64,000 nt of DNA from Phymatolithon calcareum (GCA_977006965.1 OZ345366.1:1488001-1552000); one strand, 5' to 3'. Positions 10,779 through 21,572 are shown, numbered from the stretch's first letter. The notes: a model not told the origin generated them from the sequence alone. Numbers and translations: made by a program.

Positions 10779-12214
10779 TTACCGAGTCGTCTTGACGTTA
10801 AGAGCAATTTCGGGAATGTTTGATTCCGGGCCAAATGTCCTCGGGCACTCTTGCATAACTTGCTCAATTGCAGCAATTGCGCTCTTAAGGGCCGGGACTT
10901 GAGTGGCCAGAACACCATCGCCTGCAAAATTTCCCTTGCCATTGGCCAGGTTCTGTGACGCGGATTGCAGCTGAATGCGGAAGGTGTCAACTCGCGCCTT
11001 GAGTTCTCGGTTCTCAGTGCGTAATCGGAGGACATTCTGCTCAAGCTCTAGATTGTTCTGCTTTTGGCGAAGTCGGCTCTTTTCAGCAGATACGCGATTC
11101 CTCTCAGCTCGGATCCTACGCTTCTCTTCATGCGTTATGTTAGCAGCCATACTTCCCTATTTCGCCGCGCAAATCATACACGTTTCGGACATGTGGAATG
11201 TCAGTTTGTTGTCCGTGGCGACGCTTGGACTGTTCGCTGTTCCGCCTCGCTTTGAATACGTACAGGTCGAGCCCGGGTTGGCGGAGGTCGCTTGCTAGAT
11301 GATCCTTTGGCAATAGCACTCCCGCTGCCATTTCCACTCGCTTCTCTTGCTTCTGTGCCGACCTTAGCGGTTGCCGTGTTTGAAGTAGCTCTACCTCCCT
11401 TTCTTCGTTTTGATAGATTGGGAGGCAGTGATGCAACGCGAGCCAACTCTTGCGCCATGTCTGTTGCCTGCTTTTGTGCCTTCGCATTTACCTTATCTCG
11501 CTCTCTTTTCTTTCTCGCAGGATTGTGGCCGGAACGTTCGGTGAAAAGTTCTTGCTGGGAATCTGGTGCTGACAGTGCCAGTCGCGACGTGAGATCTTGT
11601 ATCGAACGGGAACAATCTGCCGCATGTTCAGTGTGAAGGGGATGAGCGGCCGAATCGATCCGAAGTCCGTGAACTGCAGCCGGTCCAGCGCCGCCTTGAG
11701 GAGCTGAGTATGAGTCAATTAAATGTTCACGATTTGCAGCCGACCCTGCTCGACTGAATTGATTCCCAGCTGCATGAGTTTCGAGTCCGTTATTTGAATC
11801 GGGATCATTACGAAGCCCTTGGGTTGGCACTGGAGCAAGGGAAATGGAACCATTTGAAACTGGTTCAATGTGCATGGAAGGAACTCCGACGCACGCACCT
11901 TTTCCAATAGAAATCAGTTCCGGAGGAACTGCACCATCTTGAACAGGAGACCCTTTTTCCTTATCTCTTCGTGGGCGATCATCAACGCCTCGCGGAGAGA
12001 AGTCGGTAAAATCTGGAAAGAGATCAGCGCTTAACAGGTGTTCCGGATCAAAGATTCCTATGCCACTCGTGGGCCCACTGCGTGAGATTTGTATTGCTGA
12101 AGGGTCGGGAATCTGGTTCACAGCTTCAAACTCGCTCCCAACGAGCCAATCATCGATTGTCTCTCCTTGCTCGTTGTACTGCGCGTCCGATGCCATGAGC
12201 GACACGGTGTCCAT
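10779..12214 (-). CDS. bZIP transcription factor, two exons
   Basis: Putative nuclear DNA-binding dimeric transcription factor of about 442 aa. I join exon 1 (12214-11264, 317 codons) to exon 2 (11156-10779) across a 107-bp intron with donor GTACGT and acceptor ATAG; the junction is phase 0 and leaves no stop. Exon 1 encodes a low-complexity acidic/Ser-rich region with a basic stretch near its end (LSKRRKGGR). Exon 2 encodes the bZIP: basic region RRIRAERNRVSAEKSRLRQKQ with the invariant N-x7-R, then a leucine zipper (LELEQNVLRLRTENRELKARV). The start is Met in MDTVSLMASDAQ because this exact point is also the start in the duplicated copy at 17088. Targets are unknown. An unspliced reading would give an acidic 337-aa protein and a separate 123-aa bZIP peptide. 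Confidence 0.75.
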
Positions 12215-13340
12215 AACAAAGTGGCTACCACGGAAGTAGATAGAACTTTCCGGGTGCCCTTGCTGCAGAGTTTTCTCCTGCAATCGCAGGAAGTCAGGAG
12301 TCTTGTTGAATTATAAGCATCGAAGGCCTTGTCCCGGAGGACTTGGCATGTGCCTCTTAGGTTGCTTGGAGCGCTCAGGCAAATGTTTTCCGAGGTTATG
12401 GTTCCTTGTATGGAAGCCACTCGCATTTGTAGTCCAGATCCAGTTTTCCCACTTAAGAAGTGTGCCGGGTCAGTGTGCGGTCATCCTGGTCTGCTACTGT
12501 GTTGTCCAATTCGTAGAATTCCTAGCGGAGAAGTTTTCCTTCCCCATCCGACGTGTTCGTACCACAGACTACTCCCGAAGGGCAGACTATTCCACAAGTT
12601 AAAACCGCTCCTGCTAGTGACACGAAATTCTTGTCCAATTTTATAATAAGTCTTGAAAAAATGAATCCCAGAGTCCCTTGCAAAACTTTCAATAGATGGT
12701 ATAAGCATTAGTTGCGCATTCTCAACAAAATTCAAATATTTACGCATGATCACGTAAATATGCAGCCGCGTGATTCTTCTGAGAGCGGACAGAACCAATT
12801 TTCCAGGCTATGCGGTCGATTCGGGGCAAAGAAGCTCGAATTGGAGGGATAGGACGGAAGTTGGTGAGGGCATCGTTATAAAGTTCGCACGTTTACGTTC
12901 TGTCTAGAGCCATCGCCTGCAAAAGGCTTCAATTCAGAACAAAACTGTGTCCCATGCCAGCATGGTCGGTGCAACCGGCCTTCCAGAATTGCCCAGATCC
13001 GAAGTCTAGTAAATTCAATTGAGGAGACAGAACAATGTCATCCAGTCATCAAGCTTATCATTCTTGCTCCCGAACTTTAACCCATTCTCGTGTTCATAAG
13101 CCACCCATAGGGCAGTGGCTAATTGAATATGCCCGCTATTCCGAACTTTTCATGCGAGCAAAGTAGTCCCCGAATATCATCTAGCCGATAGCTGAGCTGT
13201 ATCGCTTTACCTTTTTCAAGAGAACTGCGTCAAAGCGTTCAATGACTTGATTAATAGCCAAAGATGCGACCTCGGCTAACCACGATGCGACACTGCATTC
13301 TATCATCCATCCAATACTCTTCACCCACTTCAGGGACTTC
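11240..13340 (-). repeat. Arm A of an inverted segmental duplication (intact copy)
   Basis: This stretch, read on the minus strand, matches 15950-18030 on the plus strand in the same gene order. It runs from the 3' end of the unrecognised gene, through about 1.04 kb of spacer, to bZIP exon 1. The spacer from the upstream stop codon to the ATGGACACC start is 1037 bp here and 1041 bp in arm B. Homology is visible by eye in long runs such as CAAGTCCTCCGGGACAAGGC and AAGGGCACCCGGAAAGTTCT. It fades just after the exon 1 donor site. Confidence 0.8.
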
Positions 13341-14136
13341 GTGGTGACGCGAGTCGTGTGATTCGTGATCGAGCTGTTCTTGGATATCAGGGCCTTGTGG
13401 CCTACTCGGTATACATGACAGTTCTTGCGTTCGATGACTGGGAAGGCCGTCCGACGCAGCGATCTCGCGTTCACTATAGAAGATACCTTCATCTAATTCG
13501 CCCGCATCGCACGATATTCCAAATGCCAGACTCGAGGTTCCATCTTCTACGACACCACGCTTGTGTCTCACACTTGCATTTTTCGCACTCTTGAGGAATT
13601 ACAAAATGGAAAAATGTAAGCGAGGTGCAAAACCAGTGCTGAAAATTTTCTTACCTGTGAAGCAAAATTGCAGGTTACCCGCGATGCTCGTGCCCGTAAA
13701 CAAAAATGAACACCACGTAGTACTAAAAACATACCACAATCACATATTCTTGTCGAGGCTCCCGCGATGACACATCGCCCATTTCTTGCTTATTGTAGTC
13801 TATGTTTTGAGGTGAGGATTGAGGAGACGTAATCCACAGACCGCGGTCTTCATCACAGGGCGACTCTTCGTCATTGCGTTTCCGGTGGAGTTCTCGGCTT
13901 TGCTGGGCTCGTCTTGCCATGAAAGCTGTCACATCGACACGGCCTGCCTTTGTCTTTCGCCTGGGTTTTCGGACTTTACCTAAGGATGCAACCAGTGCGC
14001 GACAAGAAATGGATGGCGATTGCAATTCTCCACGACTGACCATGTTCTGTCCATGACGAGACGCCCCAGTGTCGAAACTTCCCCAACGGACAGGGCGAGA
14101 TGAGCGTCCTCTGTGCATATCCCGGCGATTGTACAT
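13251..14136 (-). CDS. Unrecognised basic/acidic protein, probably two exons
   Basis: Not assigned to a family. Exon 1 (14136-13737) is rich in Arg and Ser (for example KPRRKTKAGRVDVTAFMARR) and ends at a good donor (GTG|GTATGT, phase 0). Using the acceptor CTCAAG|AGTGCG at about 13593 gives an in-frame continuation (SAKNASVRHKRGVVEDG) that ends in RIVVSRGRIFGY and a stop at 13251, for about 246 aa. Frame choice in exon 2 is supported by the partial copy at 15955-16047, where this frame ends in RIVFSRDRVFGY and stops at the same codon. The gene follows dynamitin on the same strand with 227 bp between them. The exact acceptor is uncertain, and the function is unknown. Confidence 0.5.
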
Positions 14137-14362
14137 GCCTTCCTTTCGCCCGGAAGACCCCTAGCAGGTCGGCGCTATCAAACGATGCCTGTATACACCG
14201 TGGCGCGATCATATATCCTGCGTTTTGAAACGAAACTATGGGAGAGAGGCACCTCTACAATAGTCATGCCGAAAGGAAAAGCATTAGTTTTATTTCAAAG
14301 AATAAGGTCAATAGTAGCAAAAGCATTGCCGATTTCAGGGGACTTGGCAATTATCATCAGTA

Positions 14363-15649
14363 TTAGGTCGGGTTAGACAGAGCCTCCAAACGGCTCTCCA
14401 AAAGCGCCATGTTGGCGTTAATGGCAACCAAGTTGGTTGCAAGATTGTCGCGCACGGTAGACACAAGATCCTTGTTCTCCCGATTTGCTTCGAGAAGCGA
14501 TTCATATTTCGCGCTCAGATTCCGCACAGTCGACACGAAGCCCCCAGCCTCATCGTGCAGGCGTTTCAACGAACGCAGGCGACCCACGACGGTCGGAACA
14601 GCAGCGGCAACATTCTCCCATTCTTCCATCTTGCTCAGCACTGTGCCCAGACGAAGAGGTTCTGATATCGATTGCGAGTCGTAGTTGTGCTTCAGCACCA
14701 ATGACACCTGCTCCGCGTCTCGCTTTAACCGCTCAGTACAAGTTACATCCGACAAAAGCTCAAGTTTTGTCCGCACCTCATCCATCAGTTTGCAAACATT
14801 TGTGCCTTGTGCCTCGACATGTATGCTGCTCCCAATGACGCGCTCTAATGATCCAACCCTTTCTTCCAGACTGAGCACCGATGCCAAGTTGGCGGCATAA
14901 ACATTCACGGTTAACCCGTCCTTCGCGTCCGGCCGCACTGAAGGAATCGGGCTTGCTTGAGCTTCCGCAGAAGGTTCATATGCAACATCAACACCGTTCT
15001 CGGCAATTGCACCTTCTTTCGATATTTTTGCAACGTTGATGTGAGTTCCATTTCGCTTGCTAAGAGACAGGGACGATGTATATTGTTCAACGGCATTCAA
15101 CTGGTCCCTAAAGGTTGAAAAAATATTCGGTGCATCACTGCCTGCGTCAGGGGCAAGGTCCATTTCCAAATCTTCGATTTCTTGCCGTAGACGGCGAATG
15201 CGTTCTTCTCGAGATTCCGCAATGGAAGTCTTCCTTCCTTGAAATAATTTTCCATTCTCCAGTACAACCGCGCTCGCCTTTACTTCGCCTTCGGTGTGGC
15301 GCCCTAAAATCAGCGTGGCAAGCTGGGAAAATGCTTCTGTTGGGGGCACTCGGAATTCTTCCACGTCATCTCCGAAAAACTCGGCGGTCTGCGCCGTTAC
15401 GTCCGAATCTGTGTCTATGCCATCGGTCTCCCGCTTCTCCAGTTGCCCGTTTCCTTCGTACAAGACAGGCTCTTCTTCTTGATCGCTGGTATACACCCAC
15501 TCCATGTCTGCTGCTGAAGATGCATTAGAGGCACGAAGGTGCTTGGGCGACTGCGATGTTGCGAAATCGGTATGGCCTGAATTCCCTTGTGAGGCTTGGC
15601 CCCGATTCCCGCGGAAATTCTGGCGGCTTGCCAAATCTTTGCTGCCCAT
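14363..15649 (-). CDS. DCTN2: Dynactin subunit 2 (p50, dynamitin)
   Basis: Dynamitin is a shoulder component of dynactin, the activator of cytoplasmic dynein. The intronless frame could extend to an ATG at 15670, but the Met at 15649 (MGSKDLASRQ) gives a more natural start and 428 aa, against about 400 in animals. It shows the family pattern: a short acidic N-terminal segment with WVYTSDQEE (compare VYETSDLPE), coiled coil with EERIRRLRQEIEDLE, a second coil with LEERVGSLERVIG, and the conserved C-terminal region VLSKMEEWENVAAAVP, RLRSLKRLHDEA and NMALLESRLEAL. The assignment rests on this long ordered match. Red algae are generally thought to lack cytoplasmic dynein, so the presence of this gene deserves attention if the host is a red alga. 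Confidence 0.82.
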   Translation of the reverse strand: MGSKDLASRQNFRGNRGQASQGNSGHTDFATSQSPKHLRASNASSAADMEWVYTSDQEEEPVLYEGNGQLEKRETDGIDTDSDVTAQTAEFFGDDVEEFRVPPTEAFSQLATLILGRHTEGEVKASAVVLENGKLFQGRKTSIAESREERIRRLRQEIEDLEMDLAPDAGSDAPNIFSTFRDQLNAVEQYTSSLSLSKRNGTHINVAKISKEGAIAENGVDVAYEPSAEAQASPIPSVRPDAKDGLTVNVYAANLASVLSLEERVGSLERVIGSSIHVEAQGTNVCKLMDEVRTKLELLSDVTCTERLKRDAEQVSLVLKHNYDSQSISEPLRLGTVLSKMEEWENVAAAVPTVVGRLRSLKRLHDEAGGFVSTVRNLSAKYESLLEANRENKDLVSTVRDNLATNLVAINANMALLESRLEALSNPT

Positions 15650-15954
15650 TTTGAGCGGTGCACTGATCAAAATTTATCATACACGGAAGAATCATAAAAA
15701 GACGAGCTTCAAGTTCCCCGACAAAGTCTTGGGCGGGCCCTCTGTGCCTTTCCCCCTCACTGCATCAATGAATGTCTCCATCTTGACATGATATTCTCCG
15801 AGAGCCTACCAGAAACGGGTTCGTCTTTCTCTGTTCAAGCAGTATCTTGGTAACAAGGATTAACAAAGCCTAGCGTACAGGAAATGAGCATTTTCCTGCA
15901 CACCGGGTCGTGGTAAGTTCTTTTACGGAGATACTGGTTCTTCCATGATATGGA

Positions 15955-16047
15955 ATGCTCGAGCTGGCCATTATCGCTAGTCCTGGGGCGGATGATAGAA
16001 AGCAGTGCCGTATCGTATTTAGCCGCGACCGCGTCTTTGGCTATTGA
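15955..16047 (+). pseudogene. Truncated 3' end copy of the unrecognised gene at 13251-14136
   Basis: The plus strand reads ADDRKQCRIVFSRDRVFGY then stop, matching MDDRMQCRIVVSRGRIFGY then stop in the intact gene. Upstream homology is lost within about 60 bp, so this is a tail fragment carried along in the segmental duplication. An overlapping alternative frame also aligns, but only because the DNA is homologous. Confidence 0.6.
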
Positions 16048-16556
16048 TGAACAGCTTCGACACGGCTGTCTTGGGAAAGGTAGAGCGAGACTTCCCAGTC
16101 AAACGATAGTAGAGACTATACCCATATGGAGACTTTGCCCATGCGAATGGTTTGGAACGGTGGGCAGTTTCGATTTTTCATAACGAGACGTCGGCAGTTT
16201 GCCATTGCCCTACCGGTGCTCTCTTAACTCGCGAGTGACCTAATGTGCGAAACAAGAATAAAGAGTTTGGTGACTAATTATGTCTCCGCAATTGGAATTC
16301 ACTGGACTTCTTATGTGGGCAATGCTGGAAGGACAGTTACGCTGACCATGTTGGCATGGGCCACATTTGTATGCAGAATGGAAGCCTTTTAATACGACGG
16401 CTCTAAAGAGAACATAAAAGTGCAAACTTTATATGGGTTTCTCGACCAATTTCTATTCCATAATTGCTCATTTACTTGATCATGCGTAAATATTTGTATT
16501 TTGTTGTATTTTGTTGGCAATGTGGAACTAAATAACAATTACTGTTTATATCAGAG

Positions 16557-16606
16557 TCCCTCACAAGCATTTCAGTAGGTATACCTACTGAAATGCATAT
16601 GAGGGA
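16557..16606. repeat. 50-bp near-perfect palindrome
   Basis: The core 16567-16596 is a perfect 30-bp palindrome centred on GGTATACC. It is flanked by TCCCTCA (16557-16563) and its inverse TGAGGGA (16600-16606), separated from the core by 3 nt on each side. It is absent from the corresponding place in arm A, so it was gained in arm B or lost from arm A. It could extrude as a cruciform or be a minimal foldback insertion. Confidence 0.85.
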
Positions 16607-17087
16607 TTCTGGGATCTATTGTGTTCGCAATCGACTCTGGGATTCTTTTTCCTTGGCTTCATAAAAATTGGATAGAGTTTCGTGTCACTAGCAGGAACAG
16701 TATTGACATGCGGAGTGGTCTGCCCGACGGGAGTAGTCTGTGGTGCGAACATGACGGATGGGGTACGAAAGCTCCGCCGTTTGGAATTGTGGGAAGTGGA
16801 CATCACAATATCAGGTCATCATGCCCGCACACTCACACGACACACTTCTCAGGAGGGGGCACTGGAACTGGGCCTATAAATGCGCGTGACTCCCATACCA
16901 GGAACCATAACCTTGGAAACCCTTACCTCATCGCTCCAACTAACCAGAGAAGCACAAGCCAAGTCCTCCGGGACAAGGCCTTAGTTGATAGCAGTTCAAA
17001 AAGACTCCGGACTCCCTGTGATTTCAGAAGAAAACGCTACGGCAAGGGCACCCGGAAAGTTCTCTACTTTCGAGGTAGCCATTTGCT

Positions 17088-18025
17088 ATGGACACCGTTC
17101 CACGTATAGCATCGGATGCCCAGTGCAACGAAGACGGCGAGGCAGTCAATGATAGTCTCGTAGGGAGCGACTTTGAATCTGCGAATCACATTCCTGGCCC
17201 TTCGGAAATACAAATGGCACTCAGTAGTAGCACATTTGACCCGGCAGCCCTGCTGCACACTGTGGTATTCCCGGATATGACTGAATTCTCTCCTCGCGGC
17301 GTCGATGTCACACAAAACGATAACGACGAGCAGCTTCCTACTCAAGATGGCGCAGTTCCTCCTGAGTTGATTTTTATCGGAAGCGGTTCACGCGAAGGAA
17401 TTTCCTCTCTGCACGTTGAGTCAGTTTCAAAAATCTATATCCCCGTTGCTCAAGTGACGAGCCAAGGTCACGATGATGATGCCGTTTTAAAGCACGGAAT
17501 CCAAACTCAAGCAGGTGCGATTCAAACAAGTCGAGCAGGGTCTGTTGGAAGCCATGAACTTGTAATTGACTCAAACGCAGCTCCTCAAAGTGGCGCTGGA
17601 CTGGCTGCCGATCATGGAATTCGAATTGGTTTTCACACTGAGCTTATTGCAGATTGCATCCGCTCATTGCAAGATCTCACGTCGCGACTGGCACAGGGAG
17701 CATCAGGCTCACAACAAGGAGTCCTCACGGTACGTGCGAGAGACACGGCTGCGAAAGCGAAAAGAGAGCGAGATACGGAAGCTGATGAATCGCAGAACCA
17801 GGAAACAGCCATGGTGAAAGAGTTGGCTCTCAGTGCAGCATCGCTTGCCACGTCATCCAAACGAAGAAAGGGAGATAGACTGGCTTCAAGCACAGCAACA
17901 GCTGAGTCCGGCAAAGAAGGAGGAGAAGCGATTGGCAGTGGCTCTGCGAGTGCTAGGGGAAAATGATCATCTGGCTAGCAAGCTGCAACTGCCCGAACTG
18001 GAGCTGGACGTATTGAAAGCCGAGA
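17088..18025 (+). pseudogene. bZIP exon 1 paralogue, truncated pseudogene
   Basis: The reading MDTVPRIASDAQCNEDGEAV aligns with MDTVSLMASDAQYNEQGETI of the bZIP gene and homology continues for about 290 codons to a stop at 17964. Near the end an indel shifts the frame (GGAAAATGATCATCT against AAAGGATCATCT), creating the stop. The splice donor GTACGT of the intact gene is GGACGT here, and no bZIP exon follows. It therefore cannot make a DNA-binding bZIP protein, though a 292-aa truncated product remains possible. Such a protein would lack the basic region and zipper. Confidence 0.7.
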
Positions 18026-18822
18026 GTTTTGTAGTTGAGGTATACGTTTGGCCGATATAACTGGCTTTCTCCTTGACGATTTTCTACCTGTTGTAATAGT
18101 TCTACTAACGCTCTACTGTCTTTAGGAGGGCTTGTCCCTCTAAAACATGCCAAAGGAGGTACAGTACAAGCAAGTGACGATAAAAGCAAGAGTCCTAAAT
18201 TTTTGTGAATGCGAATGTCGCAATATCAAAATTGTTCTGAAGCAAGGGACGTATGCATGACGGCGGATGTGTGCTATCTTTGTGGTGTCCTGTTGACGCA
18301 GGAAAAGGGCTCGGACACACTACCAAAATGTCGCATCTATACATAATATTTGTGAAGCATTGTCGAAGATGACCATATGCACATATTATGTGCACTGATC
18401 TCCGACAATATTTTTTCTGCCTCTTGCGAGAAAATGCGTCGGCAAGTTATTCTCCCACAAATGAGACGCGCAAAAGGAGATGGTGCGCAATCCATGCGGC
18501 CGTTAGCGGGGAGCCATGCCTCGATTTTGGCCTTAAGGGGCTCGCGATGCATTTGTAGCGCCAGGCTCGAAAGAACCCGACGCCACGTGGGTGAGAAAAG
18601 CCCAAGAGAGGACAGAGAAGAAAAGAGCGGGAGAGACTAGACAGAAAGAGGAGGAAAGAAAGACAAGCCAAAAAAAACCTTAATAGATATCAGACAGAGT
18701 AAGCGCGTAGATGTCGGCGTCGTCCTCCGGCAAGGACCTTGGATTGGTGGTTATATGTTGATTTATTTTAAAAGCTCCCAAAACCTCAGTTTGATTAACA
18801 GGGCAACTTCTCGCTATTGCCA

Positions 18823-18878
18823 AGCTTGCAGCTTTCCACCTTACGTGGCCTGTTTTGAAAATATCTTCAGGCGGGATC
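18823..18878 (+). repeat. Copy of the NLR upstream sequence
   Basis: This stretch (CTATTGCCAAGCTTGCAGCT...) matches 24766-24821, just upstream of the NB-ARC/WD40 gene start, at 50 of 56 positions by hand count and in the same orientation. It may mark the promoter of a lost NLR paralogue or a dispersed repeat adopted as a promoter. Confidence 0.6.
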
Positions 18879-18944
18879 GGAGGACGTGAGCACGAGTGCC
18901 CTTCAAATTGGATTGGCCGTCAACCTTGAGATGAAGGCACGAAA

Positions 18945-19183
18945 CCAATGTGCAAGAAATGCCCGTATGTTGTGAAGGAAACTGTGGAACATATGATCCT
19001 ACATTGTTCGGGTCGGGCTGTTAGTCGACGGAAATTCATCGGCAGAGTTCGGAGCAAAACGGTAGAAGATCTGTGCAGAGAGAAACCCGTAGCGATAATC
19101 CAATATTTGAACGAAGAGAACTTGCTCGAGAGCAAGTTTAGGCGTTAACTTAAAATTGACGTCATCTGCAATAAAGAAAGAAA
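18945..19183 (+). mobile_element. 5'-truncated LINE insertion with 12-bp target-site duplication
   Basis: The 239-bp insert is flanked by perfect copies of GAAGGCACGAAA (18933-18944 and 19184-19195). It encodes the C-terminus of a LINE ORF2: MCKKCPYVVKETVEH then MILHC, a C-x2-C-x8-H-x4-C knuckle typical of LINE reverse-transcriptase C-termini, ending in ESKFRR and a stop at 19148. A 3' tail GCAATAAAGAAAGAAA follows. The truncated 5' end, AAAG-type tail and duplication are classic products of target-primed reverse transcription. The element is dead by truncation. Confidence 0.9.
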
Positions 19184-19184
19184 G

Positions 19185-19420
19185 AAGGCACGAAAACGGG
19201 AAAAGGGGAACTTGTACGCGATTGTTTCCGTGCTGGCTTGCGCGGCGAAGCGGTTGCGAACAAGAAGGGTGGGGACGACGTCATCTTCCGGCGGCGACCT
19301 TGGCTTGGCCGCCGACGGTGAGACGAGCGCACGAGAAAGGGAAAGGGAACGTGAACGCGATTGTCTCCGTGCTGGCTTGCATGGCGAAGGTTTCCAACAA
19401 AAAGGGTGGGAAGAACTCCG
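19185..19420 (+). repeat. Diverged tandem repeat, about 139-bp period
   Basis: Two adjacent similar units share GGGAAC.TG.ACGCGATTGT and TCCGTGCTGGCTTGC, offset by 139 bp (19206 and 19345). A partial third, older unit seems to lie before the LINE insertion (18911-18944). Open frames across the units have no recognised domain. From 19600 to 19890 I see nothing further. Confidence 0.5.
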
Positions 19421-20080
19421 ACTTCGCGTGGTCGAAGGGACTATCAGGCGAACAATGCGCATGCTTGATCCAAGCAATCGAGGCGAAATCTGAAGAACTC
19501 CCCGCCTTCCTTTACTCAGAGGAAGGAAATAACTACCTTCTATACTACAATCTACGCGAAAGACAGCGATACAGCGCATGTACACAAGAGAGATAGCCTG
19601 TCTCAGACAGGTGCCCGTATGACCCAACAGATCACCGTAACTATCGCGATCCAAGTGTACGCCACACAATTGTGCGGCGTACAGTGGCGAGAGGAAAAAG
19701 CGACCGTCTTGGGACAGCGACATAACAGCGGGCGCGACAGCATTGCGCTGTACTCTCTCTGAGAACACTCAATTCTCAGCTAAGTATCATCACATCTCAG
19801 CACTACACGCTAGCAGCCGGTATGTTGTCAAAATACGAAATCAATTCTGAGAACCCATTAAGTGCATGGTAAATTTTACTATCTCCTGCCCTAAAGTAAG
19901 AGCTCTCCAATGACAACTTGACCATCTACGAGACCAGCAGCAGCTTTTGCGTTCAGCTTATGGTAGCAAAAAGTGGTACATTCAAATGGCATGGTGGCGA
20001 CTTGAACTTTGTTCGCGTTCTGCCCTATTGCGTATATCCTGCCGTTGCTTCCCCTTATCATGTATCCAGGATGTAGTCCC

Positions 20081-21572
20081 ACCAAATCAAAAAATTCACG
20101 TGACGTATATGCACCACACAAATCACTGAGAGCATCGTATTCAAGGCTTCCGATCCATCCTACGCGGTGTATACCACCGCATTTGTGTAGCTCTGTGATC
20201 TCATCCTGCAGGAATTCTCCGCCCTGCCCATTCCATACACGAACGGTCTTGTCACCAGATCCTGAAACAATTCGACTTCCGTCCGCGTTAATTGCAACGC
20301 ACTCCACACTATCCTCGTGTCCACGGAGTGGTCCAAGTACACATTCCCCGCTCTGCACATCCCATACACGAACAGTTTTGTCCCAAGATCCTGAAACAAT
20401 TCGACTTCCATCCGCGTTAATTGAAACGCACTCCACACTATCCTCGTGTCCACGGAGTGGTCCAAGTACACATTCCCCGCTCTGCACATCCCATACACGA
20501 ACAGTTTTGTCCCAAGATCCTGAAACAATTCGACTTCCATCCGCGTTAATTGCAACGCACTCCACACTATCCTTGTGTCCACGGAGTGGTCCCAATACGC
20601 ATTCTTCGCTCTGCACATCCCATACACGAACAGTTTTGTCACCAGATCCTGAAACAATTCGTCTTCCATCCGCGCTAATTGCAATGCCCCACACACCGTC
20701 CTCATGTCCACGGAGTGGTCCAAGTACGCATTCTCCTCTCTGCACACCCCATACACGAACGGTTTTGTCACCAGATCCCGAAACAATTCGACTTCCGTCC
20801 GCGCTAATTGCAACGCACTCCACATCACCAAATCAAAAAATTCACGTGACGTATATGCACCACACAAATCACTGAGAGCATCGTATTCAAGGCTTCCGAT
20901 CCATCCTACGCGGTGTATACCACCGCATTTGTGTAGCTCTGTGATCTCATCCTGCAGGAATTCTCCGCCCTGCCCATTCCATACACGAACGGTCTTGTCA
21001 CCAGATCCTGAAACAATTCGACTTCCGTCCGCGTTAATTGCAACGCACTCCACACTATCCTCGTGTCCACGGAGTGGTCCCAGTATACATTCTCCGCTCT
21101 GCACATCCCACACACGAACAGTTTTGTCCCAAGATCCTGAAACAATTCGTCTTCCATCCGTGCTAACTGCAACGCCCCACACAGCGCCCTCGTGTCCACG
21201 GAGTAGTCCCCGTACACATTCCCCGCTCTGCACATCCCATACACGAACAGTTTTGTTACCAGATCGCGAAGCAATTCGACTTCCGTCCGCGCTAATTGAA
21301 ACGCACTCCACACTATCCTTGTGTCCACGGAGTGGTCCCAGTATACATTCTCCGCTCTGCACATCCCATACACGAACAATGTTGTCACCAGATCCTGAAA
21401 CAATGTAACTTCCGTTCGCGCTAATTGCAACGCACTCCACACTATCCTCGTGTCCACGGAGTGGTCCCAGTACGCATTCTCCGCTCTGCACATCCCATAC
21501 ACGAACGGTTTTGTCACCAGATCCTGAAACAAGTCGACTTCCATCCGCGCTATTTGCAATGCCCCACACACC
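20081..21572 (-). repeat. 746-bp tandem duplication inside the NLR gene
   Basis: The segment beginning ACCAAATCAA at 20081 recurs at 20827, an offset of 746 bp. Each unit holds the first part of the C-terminal module (GGEFLQDEITELHKCGG to SREFFDLV) plus about five WD40 repeats. Because 746 is not a multiple of three, the upstream frame enters the second unit out of phase. Unequal crossing-over between WD40 repeats is the likely mechanism. Confidence 0.85.

Larger units (their letters stand above)
15950..18030 (+). repeat. Arm B of the inverted segmental duplication (decayed copy)
   Basis: Inverted, diverged copy of 11240-13340. It includes the last codons of the neighbouring gene (stop at 16045-16047), about 1.04 kb of spacer and the bZIP exon 1 homologue. 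Relative to arm A it carries extra sequence around a 50-bp near-palindrome (16557-16606). It lacks the bZIP exon 2. Confidence 0.8.

Noticed and set aside
11140-11487. A frame across bZIP exon 1 and the intron (LLPKDHLASDLRQPGL-type) resembling a zipper.
   Set aside because: It is out of frame with exon 1, contains the intron and aligns with arm B only because the DNA is duplicated.
13181-13492. An alternative frame ending WLAEVASLAINQVIERFD, with a relative near 15990.
   Set aside because: Both frames align between the arms, but only the other frame stops at the same codon in both copies and keeps the better match.
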